NCBI RefSeq assembly: GCF_014696875.1 | Contig: NZ_JACJQV010000125.1 | Coordinates: 1 to 64,000, forward strand | DNA length: 64,000 nt | Source of the DNA: Microcystis wesenbergii FACHB-1317 | GTDB lineage: Bacteria; Cyanobacteriota; Cyanobacteriia; Cyanobacteriales; Microcystaceae | Reading direction: 5' to 3' | Shown: in pieces, positions 8,675 to 17,469 of the stretch | Position numbering within the stretch: the stretch's first letter is position 1 | Layout of the letters: every line of letters begins with the position of its first letter | Notes under the pieces: model-generated | Databases searched by the model: none | What the model was told of the DNA's origin: nothing | The model's input: the letters and a program-made list of their open reading frames with translations, nothing else | Program-made: the position numbers and the translations under genes

Positions 8675-8752
8675 AAAGTGGACTTTGGGTTATCTAAAAG
8701 AAACTAGAACTGTCATCATATTAAGTAGTCGTGCAAAATTAATTTCCTAGTC

Positions 8753-8789
8753 GAGACTCCGAGACTCCGAGACTCCGAGACTCCGAGAC
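8753..8789. repeat. 8-bp tandem repeat GAGACTCC
   Basis: Four full copies of GAGACTCC plus a partial fifth. Shorter runs of the same unit occur at about 15331-15346 and 25314-25325, so it is an interspersed short tandem repeat family. Confidence 0.9.
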
Positions 8790-9271
8790 GGGATACAGCT
8801 ATTAGGGATCGGATTTGAGTTTTCAGTTCACTGTTTACTGATCACAGCAGAAGTCTGACGGAGTAGTGGCTTAGATGTGTAATTAATTGTGCTTAGATAC
8901 TTAAGACAATCAATCGGTCTAACTAGATATTATAGGTCAACTTTCTGCATAACAATCTTCAGAGTAACGATAGGTGGAAACTTTCGGCATATTAACCCAT
9001 TTAGGCGCAATCTCCAGAACTTTTCCGTATATCACGCCCAAAAGCGTATTGGCCAGATTAGCTTACTGCAAACAACCTCCTTTAAGGAGACTTATCACAG
9101 AAACCTTCTGGGAGTCTAGCAAAGATTCTTATATCTGGCCGCACTTTGTCACAAAATTTAACTATTATTTCGACACTCTTAATGGTTAGAAGGGAAACAT
9201 CGATCGCCAAGTCTGGTCAATTTTTGTCCAACGCATTTCAGGAAATGACCTGAATAAGTAGCTAGACATAA

Positions 9272-9454
9272 TAGACCTCTTGTAAAAATCAAAAATTGTT
9301 GTTAGGGTTAGGAGTCAGTAGCCAGTAGTCAGTAGTCAGGAGAATTAAGAATGAATAATAATTTAATTAAATAGTCTATTGAGAGATTTTATGCCATTTA
9401 ATCCTTATTCTTGTCGTTTTTAAACCCTCAAAAATTAATTATGCAAGAGGTTTA
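9272..9454. repeat. MITE-like element, family B, copy 1
   Basis: About 183 bp bounded by TAGACCTCTTG on the left and CAAGAGGTTTA on the right, near-perfect terminal inverted repeats of 11 bp. The interior has GTTAGGAGTCAGTAGCC and AGTAGTC iterations. A close copy lies at 17470-17651. No clear target-site duplication is visible, and it has no coding capacity. Confidence 0.8.
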
Positions 9455-9762
9455 ATTAATTACACATATCTAACCACCTGTTGCCTGAGTGCCTGTCCTG
9501 ATATGTAGCCTATACTCAACGGATTTAGTATTATATGCTGCCCAGAAAGACAAAACCATAACAGCACTCATCGAAAACTGGATTGATAGTCTAAAATTAG
9601 AGGAAAAGGATAGGACGGGTTTTAACCCGTCGAGTCGCATTTCATCCATTGCTTAAAAAGACAATGGCTTTCATGCTCCCATGTTATTTCGGTAAAGGTA
9701 ATCATGATTAATTGCTGGTGGGAAGTTAAGGAAAAAAAGGAAGTAGGAGTGAGAAGAAAAGA

Positions 9763-10068
9763 CTATTGAAGGGGGACTTCTACCGCGTCAGTATCAACGG
9801 CATTGGTTGTGGAAGAAACTTCGGTTTGATTCTTCACTACTCCCGGACGGCGAGTGCGATAATCAAGAACTAATCGCGATAATTCCGTGGTTAAAAGGGT
9901 GAGGACAATCCCATCATCGATCCAACCAATAATCGGGAAAACGTCAGGAGAAATATCGAGGGGACTAAAAAGATAAACCATAGTTCCCAGAATGATAATC
10001 CAACGATATTTAGGGTGAGTGATTTTGCTGCTGTACCAGTTGTAAAAAGATTCAACAATCGGTTTCAT
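9763..10068 (-). CDS. YkvA-like DUF1232 membrane protein
   Basis: A 101-residue protein with the DUF1232 (YkvA) core: a hydrophobic segment WIIILGTMVYLFSPLDISPD followed by VFPIIGWIDDGIVLTLLTTE. The motif SPLD.SPD.FPIIGWIDD is diagnostic of the family. The C-terminal tail (residues about 72-101) is hydrophilic and variable. The family is membrane-associated and its function is poorly known. The gene stands alone. Confidence 0.85.
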   Translation of the reverse strand: MKPIVESFYNWYSSKITHPKYRWIIILGTMVYLFSPLDISPDVFPIIGWIDDGIVLTLLTTELSRLVLDYRTRRPGVVKNQTEVSSTTNAVDTDAVEVPLQ

Positions 10069-10301
10069 TAATTTTTCCTCGTTGACGGCGATAATTTAAT
10101 TTTGTCAGGTTCCCCTTGGGGCTGATAGTGGGGTTTTACCCCCCATTATGTAGGGTTATCCCCGCTAATTAATCAAAAAAAATGCCCCGAAGAAAATTCA
10201 CCTTTAGGGATGAGCCTGAAGTATTATTACTGGATGCTTAAGAGGGGAGATAGTGGCATCTTTATCCCGTGCAGGCGTTGGTTAGCTCGCCAGTCAACCA
10301 T

Positions 10302-11309
10302 CTACTGGCCGCTGGAAAAATCGTAACGTATTCGTTCACGGGTTTCCATCAATAGCTGACCCAGCATATTCAATCCAGTTCCATCTCCACCATCACCCCA
10401 GTATCTATCATTGTTTGTATGCTCAATCAGCTTTAGATCACCTGTTGAAAGTATCTTTTCAGTTAAGTCAGGATGTTGTGTAAATTTGGCATATAGAGCC
10501 TCTCGCATGACATCATCTTTGATGATTTCCCAATCTCGTCGCAGTGGTCTGCGACGATCCCGTCCCATCTCGGCCGCCTCTCGTGCTGTTTTGGCTTGTC
10601 GAATTTCTTCTTCATGAGGAGTATTAACAAACTTCTGAGCCTGAAAGTAATGTTCTGAGGTAGGCCATATTCTATCTTTTAGATGGATTGGGTATGGTGC
10701 GAAATTCGAGAAAAACCCGTAAGGCTTATTTAAATGGTAAAACTTAATAGACTCACTCATAGCCTCGCTTGCATAGTCAATAGCATACTTCCCTAGAGTC
10801 GTTTGGATAAGTGTATTAATTTCCCGAGGAAGTGTTGCAATACCTCCGCCAATTGCATAACCTGGGATTGAGCTTTGATTTTGCCATGCCAAAACATCCC
10901 ATCCCTGATCAAGTAGAAACTTGATGTATTCCAAGTCAGATTCAACAACTTGTTGGTGAGTACGTCCGCCATAATCGCTGTAAGTCATCGTAGTAATGGG
11001 AGCAATTTGCAAACGCCTTTGTAATGTGGAGTATTTACCTCCCATCAGAGACTCCATCGCTTCCATGACCGCTGCTTGATTGGCTCCTGATGTATTAGTA
11101 TTCCAATGACCGGATTCATAGGTCTTGTGAATTGTTATAGTTTGAGCATAGTTAGCCGAGTAGGTGATAGCAACACCAGATGACCCTATACTGATCAGCT
11201 TTTGTGCTTCAGCAATAATAGCGAGAGCCTGATCAAATGCGGAAAGATTGTTTCCGCTTTCGTCTTTATAAGGCAAGTAAAAATTGAATAGACTTCCCAT
11301 GATAAGCAC
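10302..11309 (-). CDS. Two-part protein with C-terminal NADAR (YbiA-like) domain
   Basis: A 335-residue protein. Residues about 187-330 are a NADAR/YbiA-family domain: IKFYHLNKPYGFFSNFAPYP, then WPTSEHYFQAQKF, then RRRPLRRDWEIIKDDVMREA, and NDRYWGDGGDGTGLNMLGQL. NADAR domains act on N-glycosidic bonds of riboflavin intermediates or on ADP-ribosylated substrates, some paired with DarT-type toxins. Residues 1-185 are not a domain I recognise; they contain GVAITYSANYAQTITIHKTY and YIKFLLDQGWDVLAWQN. The ATG at 11309 gives MLIMGSLFNF; the internal ATG (MGSLFNF) is equally possible. A divergent truncated ORF and a group II intron relic lie next to the 5' end. Confidence 0.75.
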   Translation of the reverse strand: MLIMGSLFNFYLPYKDESGNNLSAFDQALAIIAEAQKLISIGSSGVAITYSANYAQTITIHKTYESGHWNTNTSGANQAAVMEAMESLMGGKYSTLQRRLQIAPITTMTYSDYGGRTHQQVVESDLEYIKFLLDQGWDVLAWQNQSSIPGYAIGGGIATLPREINTLIQTTLGKYAIDYASEAMSESIKFYHLNKPYGFFSNFAPYPIHLKDRIWPTSEHYFQAQKFVNTPHEEEIRQAKTAREAAEMGRDRRRPLRRDWEIIKDDVMREALYAKFTQHPDLTEKILSTGDLKLIEHTNNDRYWGDGGDGTGLNMLGQLLMETRERIRYDFSSGQ

Positions 11310-11496
11310 TTTGATTGAACTGACAAACCATCAAATAGAGATGAATGCCGATTATGGCGGTCTTCATGTTTATAAACTAAAGGATGCGGGAAACTGGTAC
11401 TTACTAAAACCACGAATGTATGGAAACGTATCAATTGGGCGAAAGTCCAACGATAGGTTTTTAAGCTCCACAAGAAGATATAGTGAGTGGCTAAGA
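11308..11496 (+). pseudogene. Truncated ORF of unknown origin next to intron relic
   Basis: Plus-strand frame reading MISTLIELTNHQIEMNADYG then GLHVYKLKDAGNWYLLKPRM. It looks like a genuine N-terminal protein segment, but the sequence after about 11445 (SIGRKSNDRFLSST) changes character as it runs into the group II intron relic. I infer a gene cut by the intron or by a later deletion. Its start lies close to the divergent NADAR gene. I do not recognise the family. Confidence 0.35.
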
Positions 11497-11531
11497 TAAG
11501 CTGTAAACAATAGAACAGTTAAACTAGGTAG

Positions 11532-11565
11532 GAGCCATATAAGGTGAAAGTCTCATGTACGGTTC
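11532..11565 (+). ncRNA. Group II intron domain V relic
   Basis: The 34-nt stretch opens GAGCCATATAAGGTGAAAGT and closes CTCATGTACGGTTC. It has the size, GAAA tetraloop and GAGCC/GGTTC base pairing of a bacterial group II intron catalytic domain V. Two positions differ from the commonest bacterial form and appear to unpair the helix. A possible domain VI-like hairpin (GGTCG GCGA CGACC, 11580-11593) follows. No reverse transcriptase ORF and no intron 5' end are visible, so this is a remnant. Confidence 0.75.
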
Positions 11566-11735
11566 TGAATGGGAGGGGAGGTCGGCGACGACCTTTTCGA
11601 CCCGTAATAGATGAAGTATAACTTAATTTGGTATCGAGGACTGACTCCCCAAAAGGAAAACTTCCGATCTCGCTATTAAGATAACTGCTATAACCGAGTA
11701 TTCTAGGAAAGTGATCGGATTTCAGCCTTGAGTCT

Positions 11736-12545
11736 ATGGAAACCCTCTTTCATCTAGTTACTTTTGCCTTTGTCTTCGCTTTTGGTGCCTCGGTGGGCAG
11801 TTTTTTAAACGTGGTCATCTATAGATTACCCCAGGGGATATCTCTAGTTTATCCCCCTTCCCACTGTCCGAAATGTCACCATAGGTTGGGTAAAAGCGAG
11901 AATATACCCGTTTTCGGCTGGTTATGGCTAGGGGGTCGCTGTCGCTGGTGTAAAACCCCGATTTCTGTCCGTTATCCAGCGATCGAAACTTTTACCGGTT
12001 TATTATTTTGTCTGGTTTTAGGAGATTTTAGCTTTTCTTGGCAGACCCTCGGCTATTGGATTCTCCTCAGTTGGTTATTAGCTTTAGCTTTGATCGATTT
12101 TGACACGATGACGCTTCCTAACTCCCTCACCCAATCGGGATTAGTTTTAGGGATAGTTTTTCAGACTCTTTTAGGTTGGCAAAATAATCAAACTGTTATC
12201 TATCTCTTTTCAGCGATCGCTAGTGCGGTTTTAGGAGTCTGGTTATTTGATCTGATCCGGTGGGGGGGGAGTTTTGCCCTCGGACAACAGGCCATGGGGG
12301 GAGGAGATGCGAAATTAGCGGCCATGATCGGTGCTTGGTTAGGATGGCAAGCATTATTAGTCACCGCTTTTTTGGCCTGCGCTATCGGGGCGGTGATCGG
12401 TATGACGGGCATTTTTCTCGGTAAAATGGGGAAAAAACAAGCTATACCCTTCGGGCCATTTCTTGCCCTCGGCGCTCTGATGAGTGTCTTTTGGAGTGAT
12501 AAGATCATCTCAGCCTATCAAACGATTTTTTTCCCTTTCTTGTAA
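11736..12545 (+). CDS. pilD: Prepilin leader peptidase / N-methyltransferase
   Basis: A 269-residue inner-membrane aspartyl protease that trims and methylates type IV prepilins. Visible features: N-terminal GASVGSFLNVVIYRLP, two zinc-type pairs (Cys44/Cys47 in HCPKC and Cys69/Cys72 in RCRWC), and the two catalytic aspartates, Asp121 in ALIDFDTMTLPN and Asp191 in the GGGD motif MGGGDAKLAAMIGAW. About seven membrane segments are spread over the protein. Length is normal for the bifunctional class. In cyanobacteria it serves motility and natural transformation, which fits the ComEC-like gene at 22476, although the two are not linked. Confidence 0.95.
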   Translation: METLFHLVTFAFVFAFGASVGSFLNVVIYRLPQGISLVYPPSHCPKCHHRLGKSENIPVFGWLWLGGRCRWCKTPISVRYPAIETFTGLLFCLVLGDFSFSWQTLGYWILLSWLLALALIDFDTMTLPNSLTQSGLVLGIVFQTLLGWQNNQTVIYLFSAIASAVLGVWLFDLIRWGGSFALGQQAMGGGDAKLAAMIGAWLGWQALLVTAFLACAIGAVIGMTGIFLGKMGKKQAIPFGPFLALGALMSVFWSDKIISAYQTIFFPFL

Positions 12546-12586
12546 AAAAGTTATCTTGTAATTAAATCTTGATACAATAGTCTTTC

Positions 12587-12796
12587 GTGTCTTGGATCAC
12601 CATTAGAACAACCCCCAGTAGTTGGGAAGCCGATTGGCTACAGGAAATGCTCAAAGCTCACGACATCCCCAGTCGCGTTATCGCTATTGGCCCTGGTATT
12701 TATTGCGGCCAGGGGCATCAGGCCGCCCTACAAGTGCGTCCCCAAGATCGCTGGACAGCACTTTTGTTATTAAGTCCTCTAGAAGAAAGTCGATAA
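12587..12796 (+). CDS. DUF2007-like small protein
   Basis: A 69-residue protein starting at GTG 12587 (SWITIRTTPSSWEADWLQEM). The pattern EADWLQEMLKAHDIPSRVI, then HQAALQVRPQDRWTALLLL, fits the DUF2007 family of small putative signal-transducing or ferredoxin-like-fold domains. No catalytic residues are evident. It lies 20 bases before accD on the same strand and is likely cotranscribed with it. The GTG start is chosen because no upstream ATG exists in frame. Confidence 0.7.
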   Translation: MSWITIRTTPSSWEADWLQEMLKAHDIPSRVIAIGPGIYCGQGHQAALQVRPQDRWTALLLLSPLEESR

Positions 12797-12815
12797 ATTG
12801 TCTTTATTTTAAACT

Positions 12816-13766
12816 ATGTCTCTATTTGATTGGTTTGCAAATCGCCAAAAAACAGAACCCAAGGTTCAACAACAACAGGAACGAGAAATAGCCGATGGTT
12901 TGTGGACAAAATGCCCAAATTGCGGCGTTTTGGCCTATACGAAGGATTTATTAGCTAATCAACTGGTGTGTGTCGATTGCGGTCATCATAATCGGGTGGA
13001 AAGTGACGAAAGAATTCGCCAGTTAGTCGATGCTAATACTTGGAATTGCCTCGATGAACAGATTCGACCGACGGATCCCCTCAAATTTTGCGATCGGAAA
13101 AGTTATAGCGATCGCATCCGAGAAACCCAAGAAAAAACTGGTCTGACGGATGCTGTCCGGACGGGAACGGGGACGATCGATGGTTTACCCTTAGCTTTAG
13201 GGGTGATGGACTTCCGTTTTATGGGGGGTAGCATGGGATCGGTGGTGGGAGAAAAACTCTGTCGTTTGACGGAACAAGCTACCGATGAAAGTTTACCCCT
13301 GGTGATTATCTGCGCTTCTGGCGGGGCGAGAATGCAGGAAGGAATGTTAAGTTTAATGCAGATGGCCAAGATTTCTGGCGCTCTTAACCGGCATCGGGAG
13401 GCAAAATTACTCTATATTCCTGTCCTGACTAATCCCACCACGGGAGGAGTCACGGCCAGTTTTGCCATGTTGGGAGATATTATTATTGCTGAACCAAAGG
13501 CTACTATCGGTTTTGCTGGTAAACGGGTAATTGAACAGACTTTGCGCGAGAAATTGCCAGAAGGTTTCCAAACATCGGAATACTTGTTAAAACACGGGTT
13601 TGTCGATGCGATCGTTCCCCGTACCCATCTCAAGAAAACCCTGGCCCAATTAATTAGTTTACATCAGCCCTTTTTCCCCTTGTTATCCCCCCTCAACAGC
13701 CATCATCACTACAGTCAACCGGAGTTAATCCCCCTGAAAACAGTCCAGGGCCAAACAACAGTTTAA
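12816..13766 (+). CDS. accD: Acetyl-CoA carboxylase carboxyltransferase subunit beta
   Basis: A 316-residue subunit of the carboxyltransferase that moves the carboxyl group from biotin to acetyl-CoA, committing carbon to fatty acids. The N-terminal zinc ribbon is intact: Cys33, Cys36, Cys52 and Cys55 (CPNC...CVDC). The crotonase-like fold shows [37 protein letters not shown] and [19 protein letters not shown], the last with the usual oxyanion glycines. The C-terminus ([15 protein letters not shown]) is longer and variable. AccA, AccB and AccC are not in the window, as is usual in cyanobacteria where acc genes are scattered. Confidence 0.97.
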   Translation: MSLFDWFANRQKTEPKVQQQQEREIADGLWTKCPNCGVLAYTKDLLANQLVCVDCGHHNRVESDERIRQLVDANTWNCLDEQIRPTDPLKFCDRKSYSDRIRETQEKTGLTDAVRTGTGTIDGLPLALGVMDFRFMGGSMGSVVGEKLCRLTEQATDESLPLVIICASGGARMQEGMLSLMQMAKISGALNRHREAKLLYIPVLTNPTTGGVTASFAMLGDIIIAEPKATIGFAGKRVIEQTLREKLPEGFQTSEYLLKHGFVDAIVPRTHLKKTLAQLISLHQPFFPLLSPLNSHHHYSQPELIPLKTVQGQTTV

Positions 13767-13851
13767 TCCCTGTAGGACGGCGCTGGAGTTGAAAGTCTGA
13801 GCATTTGTACTAAATTTACCCGATAGGCAGTTTAAATGCCGCAAACCCTGC

Positions 13852-14256
13852 TTAACCGGGTTGACAGCGATCGCAAAGTCCAAAAAATTCGAGAGTATGG
13901 TAATAAACCTTGAATTGGTGGGATTTTTCGAGTTTTTCTTCCAATTCATGAACGGGACACTCATTAAAGACGATAGACCGACCGCAATGAATACAGGTAA
14001 GATGGTGTTGATCCTGCTGAACGGAACTGTAGAGGGATTCTCCTGTGGCTAGGGTTCTCACCTGCACTGCACCCTGTAATTTTAGGGATTCTAGGGCGCG
14101 GTAAACAGTGGCTAACCCCATGTTTTGGTCACGCTGACGGAGTTCCACAAACAATTCCTGAGCGGATACTGCCCGATTTAAGGTTTTGAGTAAGTGGATA
14201 ATGCGCTCTTGCGATCGGGTGCGTTGGGGTTTCATATCAAAAAGGTCAGCGATCAA
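13852..14256 (-). CDS. zur: Fur-family regulator, Zur (FurB) type
   Basis: A 134-residue metalloregulator with an N-terminal winged helix (MKPQRTRSQERIIHLLKTLN, then MGLATVYRALESLKLQGAV) and a C-terminal dimerisation domain. Structural zinc pairs are present (CIHCGRS and CDRC), as is the HHLTC metal-site motif. The sequence is closer to cyanobacterial FurB/Zur than to FurA or PerR as I recall them, so zinc-responsive repression is the likely role. The ATG at 14235 (MKPQRT) may be the true start rather than the upstream one. It is divergent from purS, whose start is only 10 bases away. A cation-efflux gene lies 1.1 kb off. Confidence 0.8.
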   Translation of the reverse strand: MIADLFDMKPQRTRSQERIIHLLKTLNRAVSAQELFVELRQRDQNMGLATVYRALESLKLQGAVQVRTLATGESLYSSVQQDQHHLTCIHCGRSIVFNECPVHELEEKLEKSHQFKVYYHTLEFFGLCDRCQPG

Positions 14257-14266
14257 AATTAATTCT

Positions 14267-14563
14267 ATGCCAAAAAATTATCAGTGCTGTATATATGTTA
14301 CCCTGCGCCCCTCGGTTCTCGATCCGGCGGGTACGGCGGTAGAATCGGGATTAAAACAATTAGGTTATGATACTGTGGCCGGGGTGCGAATTGGTAAGTA
14401 TATTGAGCTTACTGTGACAGCAGCGGACGAAACCAGCGCCCGCGCTCAATTGGATCAAATGTGCGATCAACTATTGGCTAATCCTGTAATTGAAAATTAT
14501 CGCTTTGATTTGCATTGTCAGGAAACAGAAGTCAGGAGTCAGGAGACGGGAGACAGGAGGTAG
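14267..14563 (+). CDS. purS: Phosphoribosylformylglycinamidine synthase subunit PurS
   Basis: A 98-residue small subunit that, with PurQ and PurL, converts FGAR to FGAM in purine synthesis. The start MPKNYQCCIYVTLRPSVLDP is chosen because the longer open frame upstream overlaps the divergent zur gene. The core (GTAVESGLKQLGYDTVAGVR, then IGKYIELTV) matches PurS. The last about 12 residues (ETEVRSQETGDRR) are encoded by a short tandem repeat (GTCAGGAG/GACGGGAG type, 14529-14562). It looks as if a repeat has extended the C-terminus. It precedes purQ by 60 bases. Confidence 0.93.
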   Translation: MPKNYQCCIYVTLRPSVLDPAGTAVESGLKQLGYDTVAGVRIGKYIELTVTAADETSARAQLDQMCDQLLANPVIENYRFDLHCQETEVRSQETGDRR

Positions 14564-14623
14564 AGCAAATAAGTGAAATTTACCTGTCACCTTCTGCTAA
14601 AAAACTTAACCAAGTTAAAAATT

Positions 14624-15307
14624 ATGAAGTTTGGGATTATTGTTTTCCCCGGATCGAATTGCGATCGAGATGTGGCAACGGTGACGGAGGGGATTTTTCA
14701 GCAACCTACCCGCTATATTTGGCATCAAGAGACGGATTTAGGGGATGTGGATGTGATTGTGGTGCCGGGGGGATTTAGTTACGGCGATTATTTGCGCTGT
14801 GGTGCGATCGCTAGATTTTCGCCAGCGATGAAAACTGTCCGAGAAGAAGCCGAAAAAGGTAAATTAGTTTTAGGCATCTGTAACGGTTTTCAGGTATTAA
14901 CGGAAATCGGACTGCTACCCGGTGCGTTAATTCGCAATCGCGACTTACATTTTATCTGCGATCGAGTGCCGGTAAAAGTGGAAAATAATCAATCTGTCTG
15001 GACGCGAGGCTATCAACCGCAACAGGTGCTTAATTTGCCGATTGCTCACGGAGAAGGGCGTTATTATGCCGCAGAAGATACGTTAAAATCTCTGGAGGAT
15101 AACGGACAAATTCTCTTTCGTTACTGTACTCCCACAGGAGAGGCAAATGAGTCAGGGAATCCCAACGGTTCGTTAAATAATATTGCAGGAATTACCAATA
15201 AAGCAGGAAATGTGCTAGGAATGATGCCTCATCCCGAACGCGCCGCCGATCCGCTGCTCAATTTGACCGATGGTAGTCTGTTATTTCAGGAGTTGATCAA
15301 TTGTTGA
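14624..15307 (+). CDS. purQ: Phosphoribosylformylglycinamidine synthase subunit PurQ
   Basis: A 227-residue class I glutamine amidotransferase that supplies ammonia to PurL. The start MKFGIIVFPGSNCDRD is preferred over an upstream in-frame ATG (14573) because family members begin there. Catalytic features: the nucleophile Cys in KLVLGICNGFQVLTEIG, and the His/Glu of MMPHPERAADP near the C-terminus. VVPGGFSYGDYLRCGAIA is the usual oxyanion region. It forms a unit with purS; purL is not in the window. A short tandem repeat tract follows the stop. Confidence 0.97.
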   Translation: MKFGIIVFPGSNCDRDVATVTEGIFQQPTRYIWHQETDLGDVDVIVVPGGFSYGDYLRCGAIARFSPAMKTVREEAEKGKLVLGICNGFQVLTEIGLLPGALIRNRDLHFICDRVPVKVENNQSVWTRGYQPQQVLNLPIAHGEGRYYAAEDTLKSLEDNGQILFRYCTPTGEANESGNPNGSLNNIAGITNKAGNVLGMMPHPERAADPLLNLTDGSLLFQELINC

Positions 15308-15328
15308 TGACTGAAATATTAGGAGATA

Positions 15329-15402
15329 GGAGACTCCGAGACTCCGAGATAGGAAATAACTGATGACTGATGACTGATGACTGATAACTGATAACTGATA
15401 AT
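15329..15402. repeat. Short tandem repeats between purQ and the efflux gene
   Basis: Two copies of the GAGACTCC unit are followed by heptamer runs of TGATGAC and TGATAAC up to base 15402. The array ends 4 bases before the GTG start of the next gene, so it occupies the place where a ribosome binding site would be expected. Confidence 0.85.
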
Positions 15403-15405
15403 CCT

Positions 15406-16332
15406 GTGGCTGTTTTAAAAGATAATCGGGCTACTGTCCAAAAAGTTCTCTGGATCACCCTACTGCTAAACATTTTGGTTATGGCGATCAAAGCGGGGGT
15501 GGGTTTGAGAATTGGTGCTTTAAGTCTGCAAGCGGATGCTCTCCATAGTGTCACCGATAGTGCCAATAATGTCTTGGGATTAGTAGCGATGCGGTTTTCC
15601 TCTCCCTATCCTGATCGAGATCATCCCTACGGACATCTGAAATACGAAGCGATCGGAGCTTTAGCGATCGCCGCATTTTTGGGGATTGCCTGTTTTGAAA
15701 TCTTGCAAGGGGGGATCATGCGTATTATCAAAGGAGGAAAACCCGTCGAGATTGCAGGTCCTGAATTATGGCTATTAATTATCGTTTTAGGGGTGAATAT
15801 TTTTGTCACCTATTATGAAAGATCGGTGGGGCAGCGTGTCGGTAGTCCGATTTTGATTGCCGATGCTCGTCATACCATGAGTGATGTGTGGGTGACAATT
15901 ACGGTTTTATTGGGTTTAGTCGGGGTTTGGGTGGGCAATACGGCTAATATTCCCCAATTACAATGGTTAGATGTGATTTTGTCTTTTCCCGTCGCTTTTT
16001 TGGTGTTTAGCAGTGGTTGGAAAGTCCTGATGGAGAATTTACCTTTGTTAGTGGATGAAATGGCGATCGCTCCTGAAGTGATTCATCAAATTGTGATGGA
16101 GGTGCCGGGGGTGCTTAATTGTCATGCGATCGCATCTCGGGGAGTGGTGGGAAGACAGGTATTTATAGAAATGCACCTAATTGTCTCCGCTCAAGATGTA
16201 GAAACTGCTCACGCAATCACGGAAGCGGTAGAAGCAAGATTAACTCAACAATTTAGCCCTGTGAGAATTTTAATTCACGTTGAACCGCCGGATTATCGCT
16301 CCGATCAGATCACTTTTGATGAAGAAGTGTGA
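15406..16332 (+). CDS. Cation diffusion facilitator (CDF) efflux transporter
   Basis: A 308-residue inner-membrane proton-coupled exporter of divalent metals. The two metal-binding pairs of the family are present: [13 protein letters not shown] in helix 2 and [12 protein letters not shown] in helix 5. Six membrane helices fit the hydrophobic profile, and a C-terminal cytoplasmic ferredoxin-like domain follows ([20 protein letters not shown], then [10 protein letters not shown]). Metal specificity cannot be read with confidence. The nearby Zur-like gene hints at zinc. The GTG start ([13 protein letters not shown]) directly abuts heptamer repeats, with no recognisable Shine-Dalgarno sequence. 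Confidence 0.88.
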   Translation: MAVLKDNRATVQKVLWITLLLNILVMAIKAGVGLRIGALSLQADALHSVTDSANNVLGLVAMRFSSPYPDRDHPYGHLKYEAIGALAIAAFLGIACFEILQGGIMRIIKGGKPVEIAGPELWLLIIVLGVNIFVTYYERSVGQRVGSPILIADARHTMSDVWVTITVLLGLVGVWVGNTANIPQLQWLDVILSFPVAFLVFSSGWKVLMENLPLLVDEMAIAPEVIHQIVMEVPGVLNCHAIASRGVVGRQVFIEMHLIVSAQDVETAHAITEAVEARLTQQFSPVRILIHVEPPDYRSDQITFDEEV

Positions 16333-16378
16333 AGCAAAAAAGCCTAAAATAAGTAGCGAACTTTTGCTAGAGGTGGCC

Positions 16379-17455
16379 ATGGCGACGGAAAATCAAGCTA
16401 GAAACATAGTAATTACTGGTGGAGCAGGATTTATCGGCTCGAATTTTGCTCATCATTGGTGCGAGAATTATCCTGAGGATCGTGTCATTGTTCTTGATGC
16501 TCTTACCTACGCGGGCAATTTGAATAATTTAGCGACACTGAAAGATAGAAAGAATTTCCGTTTTCTGCAAGGGGATATCTGCGATCGAGCTTTAGTTGAT
16601 GAATTATTTGCCAGTGAAAATATCGATACAGTTGCCCATTTTGCAGCCGAATCCCATGTGGATCGATCGATTCTTGGCCCTGGGGCTTTTGTGCAAACTA
16701 ATGTGGTGGGAACTTTTACTCTATTAGAAAGTTTTCGGCAACATTGGTTAAGTAATCATCAACCCGATAACTATCGTTTTCTGCACGTTTCCACCGATGA
16801 GGTTTATGGCAGTTTAGGAGTAGATGATCCGGCTTTTACCGAAACTACTCCCTATGCTCCTAATAGTCCCTATTCTGCCTCAAAAGCGGGGAGTGATCAT
16901 CTAGCGAGAGCTTATTTTCATACCTACGGAATGCCGACAATTATTACTAATTGCTCTAATAATTATGGTTCCTACCATTTCCCAGAAAAGTTAATTCCTT
17001 TGATGTGTATTAATATTCTTTTGGGTAAACCTTTACCTGTTTATGGTGATGGTCAAAATGTTCGAGATTGGTTATATGTGCGGGATCATTGTCAAGCTTT
17101 AGATACAGTTATTCACAAAGGCAAAGCGGGAGAAACCTATAATATTGGCGGAAATAATGAGGTAAAAAATATCGATTTAGTCAGGATGTTATGTGATTTA
17201 ATGGATGAATTAGCTCCCGATTTACCCGTGAAACCTGCTCAGAATTTAATTACTTTTGTCAAGGATCGCCCCGGACATGATCGCCGGTATGCTATTGATG
17301 CCAGTAAAATTCGCACTGAATTAGGTTGGCAACCTCAAGAAACGGTAGAGGGGGGATTAAGAAAAACCATTCAATGGTATCTCGATCATCGAGATTGGTG
17401 GCAACCTTTGTTATCCAAAGAATATCAAGAGTATTATGGGAAAGTTTACGGTTAG
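16379..17455 (+). CDS. rfbB: dTDP-glucose 4,6-dehydratase
   Basis: A 358-residue extended SDR enzyme that makes dTDP-4-keto-6-deoxyglucose, a precursor of rhamnose and other deoxysugars in surface polysaccharide. The NAD-binding motif [11 protein letters not shown] is at the N-terminus. The catalytic Tyr-Lys pair is in [20 protein letters not shown], and [12 protein letters not shown] carries the dehydratase Thr-Asp-Glu. The ATG at 16379 is chosen for its AGAGG six bases upstream and because the upstream open frame overlaps the efflux gene. No rfbA, rfbC or rfbD genes are adjacent, so the sugar pathway is split. Confidence 0.93.
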   Translation: MATENQARNIVITGGAGFIGSNFAHHWCENYPEDRVIVLDALTYAGNLNNLATLKDRKNFRFLQGDICDRALVDELFASENIDTVAHFAAESHVDRSILGPGAFVQTNVVGTFTLLESFRQHWLSNHQPDNYRFLHVSTDEVYGSLGVDDPAFTETTPYAPNSPYSASKAGSDHLARAYFHTYGMPTIITNCSNNYGSYHFPEKLIPLMCINILLGKPLPVYGDGQNVRDWLYVRDHCQALDTVIHKGKAGETYNIGGNNEVKNIDLVRMLCDLMDELAPDLPVKPAQNLITFVKDRPGHDRRYAIDASKIRTELGWQPQETVEGGLRKTIQWYLDHRDWWQPLLSKEYQEYYGKVYG

Positions 17456-17469
17456 AGAGGGGTAAAAAC

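Larger units (their letters stand above)
8675..9762. other. 1.1-kb non-coding, repeat-rich region with relics
   Basis: Besides the 8-bp repeat and the family B element listed separately, two things stand out. Bases about 9536-9655 read in frame as AAQKDKTITALIENWIDSLK, resembling the C-terminus of a ribbon-helix-helix antitoxin, without a start. Two consecutive hairpins follow: GACGGGTT/AACCCGTC (9614-9631) and CCATTG/CAATGG (9646-9667). Short open frames at 8889-9189 lack any recognisable family. Confidence 0.4.

Noticed and set aside
8889-9189. Two overlapping plus-strand ORFs of 71-76 codons
   Set aside because: No recognisable family, no ribosome binding site, and unlike local coding style. 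Possible relic at most.
10182-10241. 19-residue ORF (MPRRKFTFRDEPEVLLLDA)
   Set aside because: Too short to support alone, and no partner gene. Perhaps a transposase start remnant.
11450-11620. Full group II intron with maturase
   Set aside because: No reverse transcriptase ORF and no 5' intron domains were visible in the window; only the 3' part is supported.
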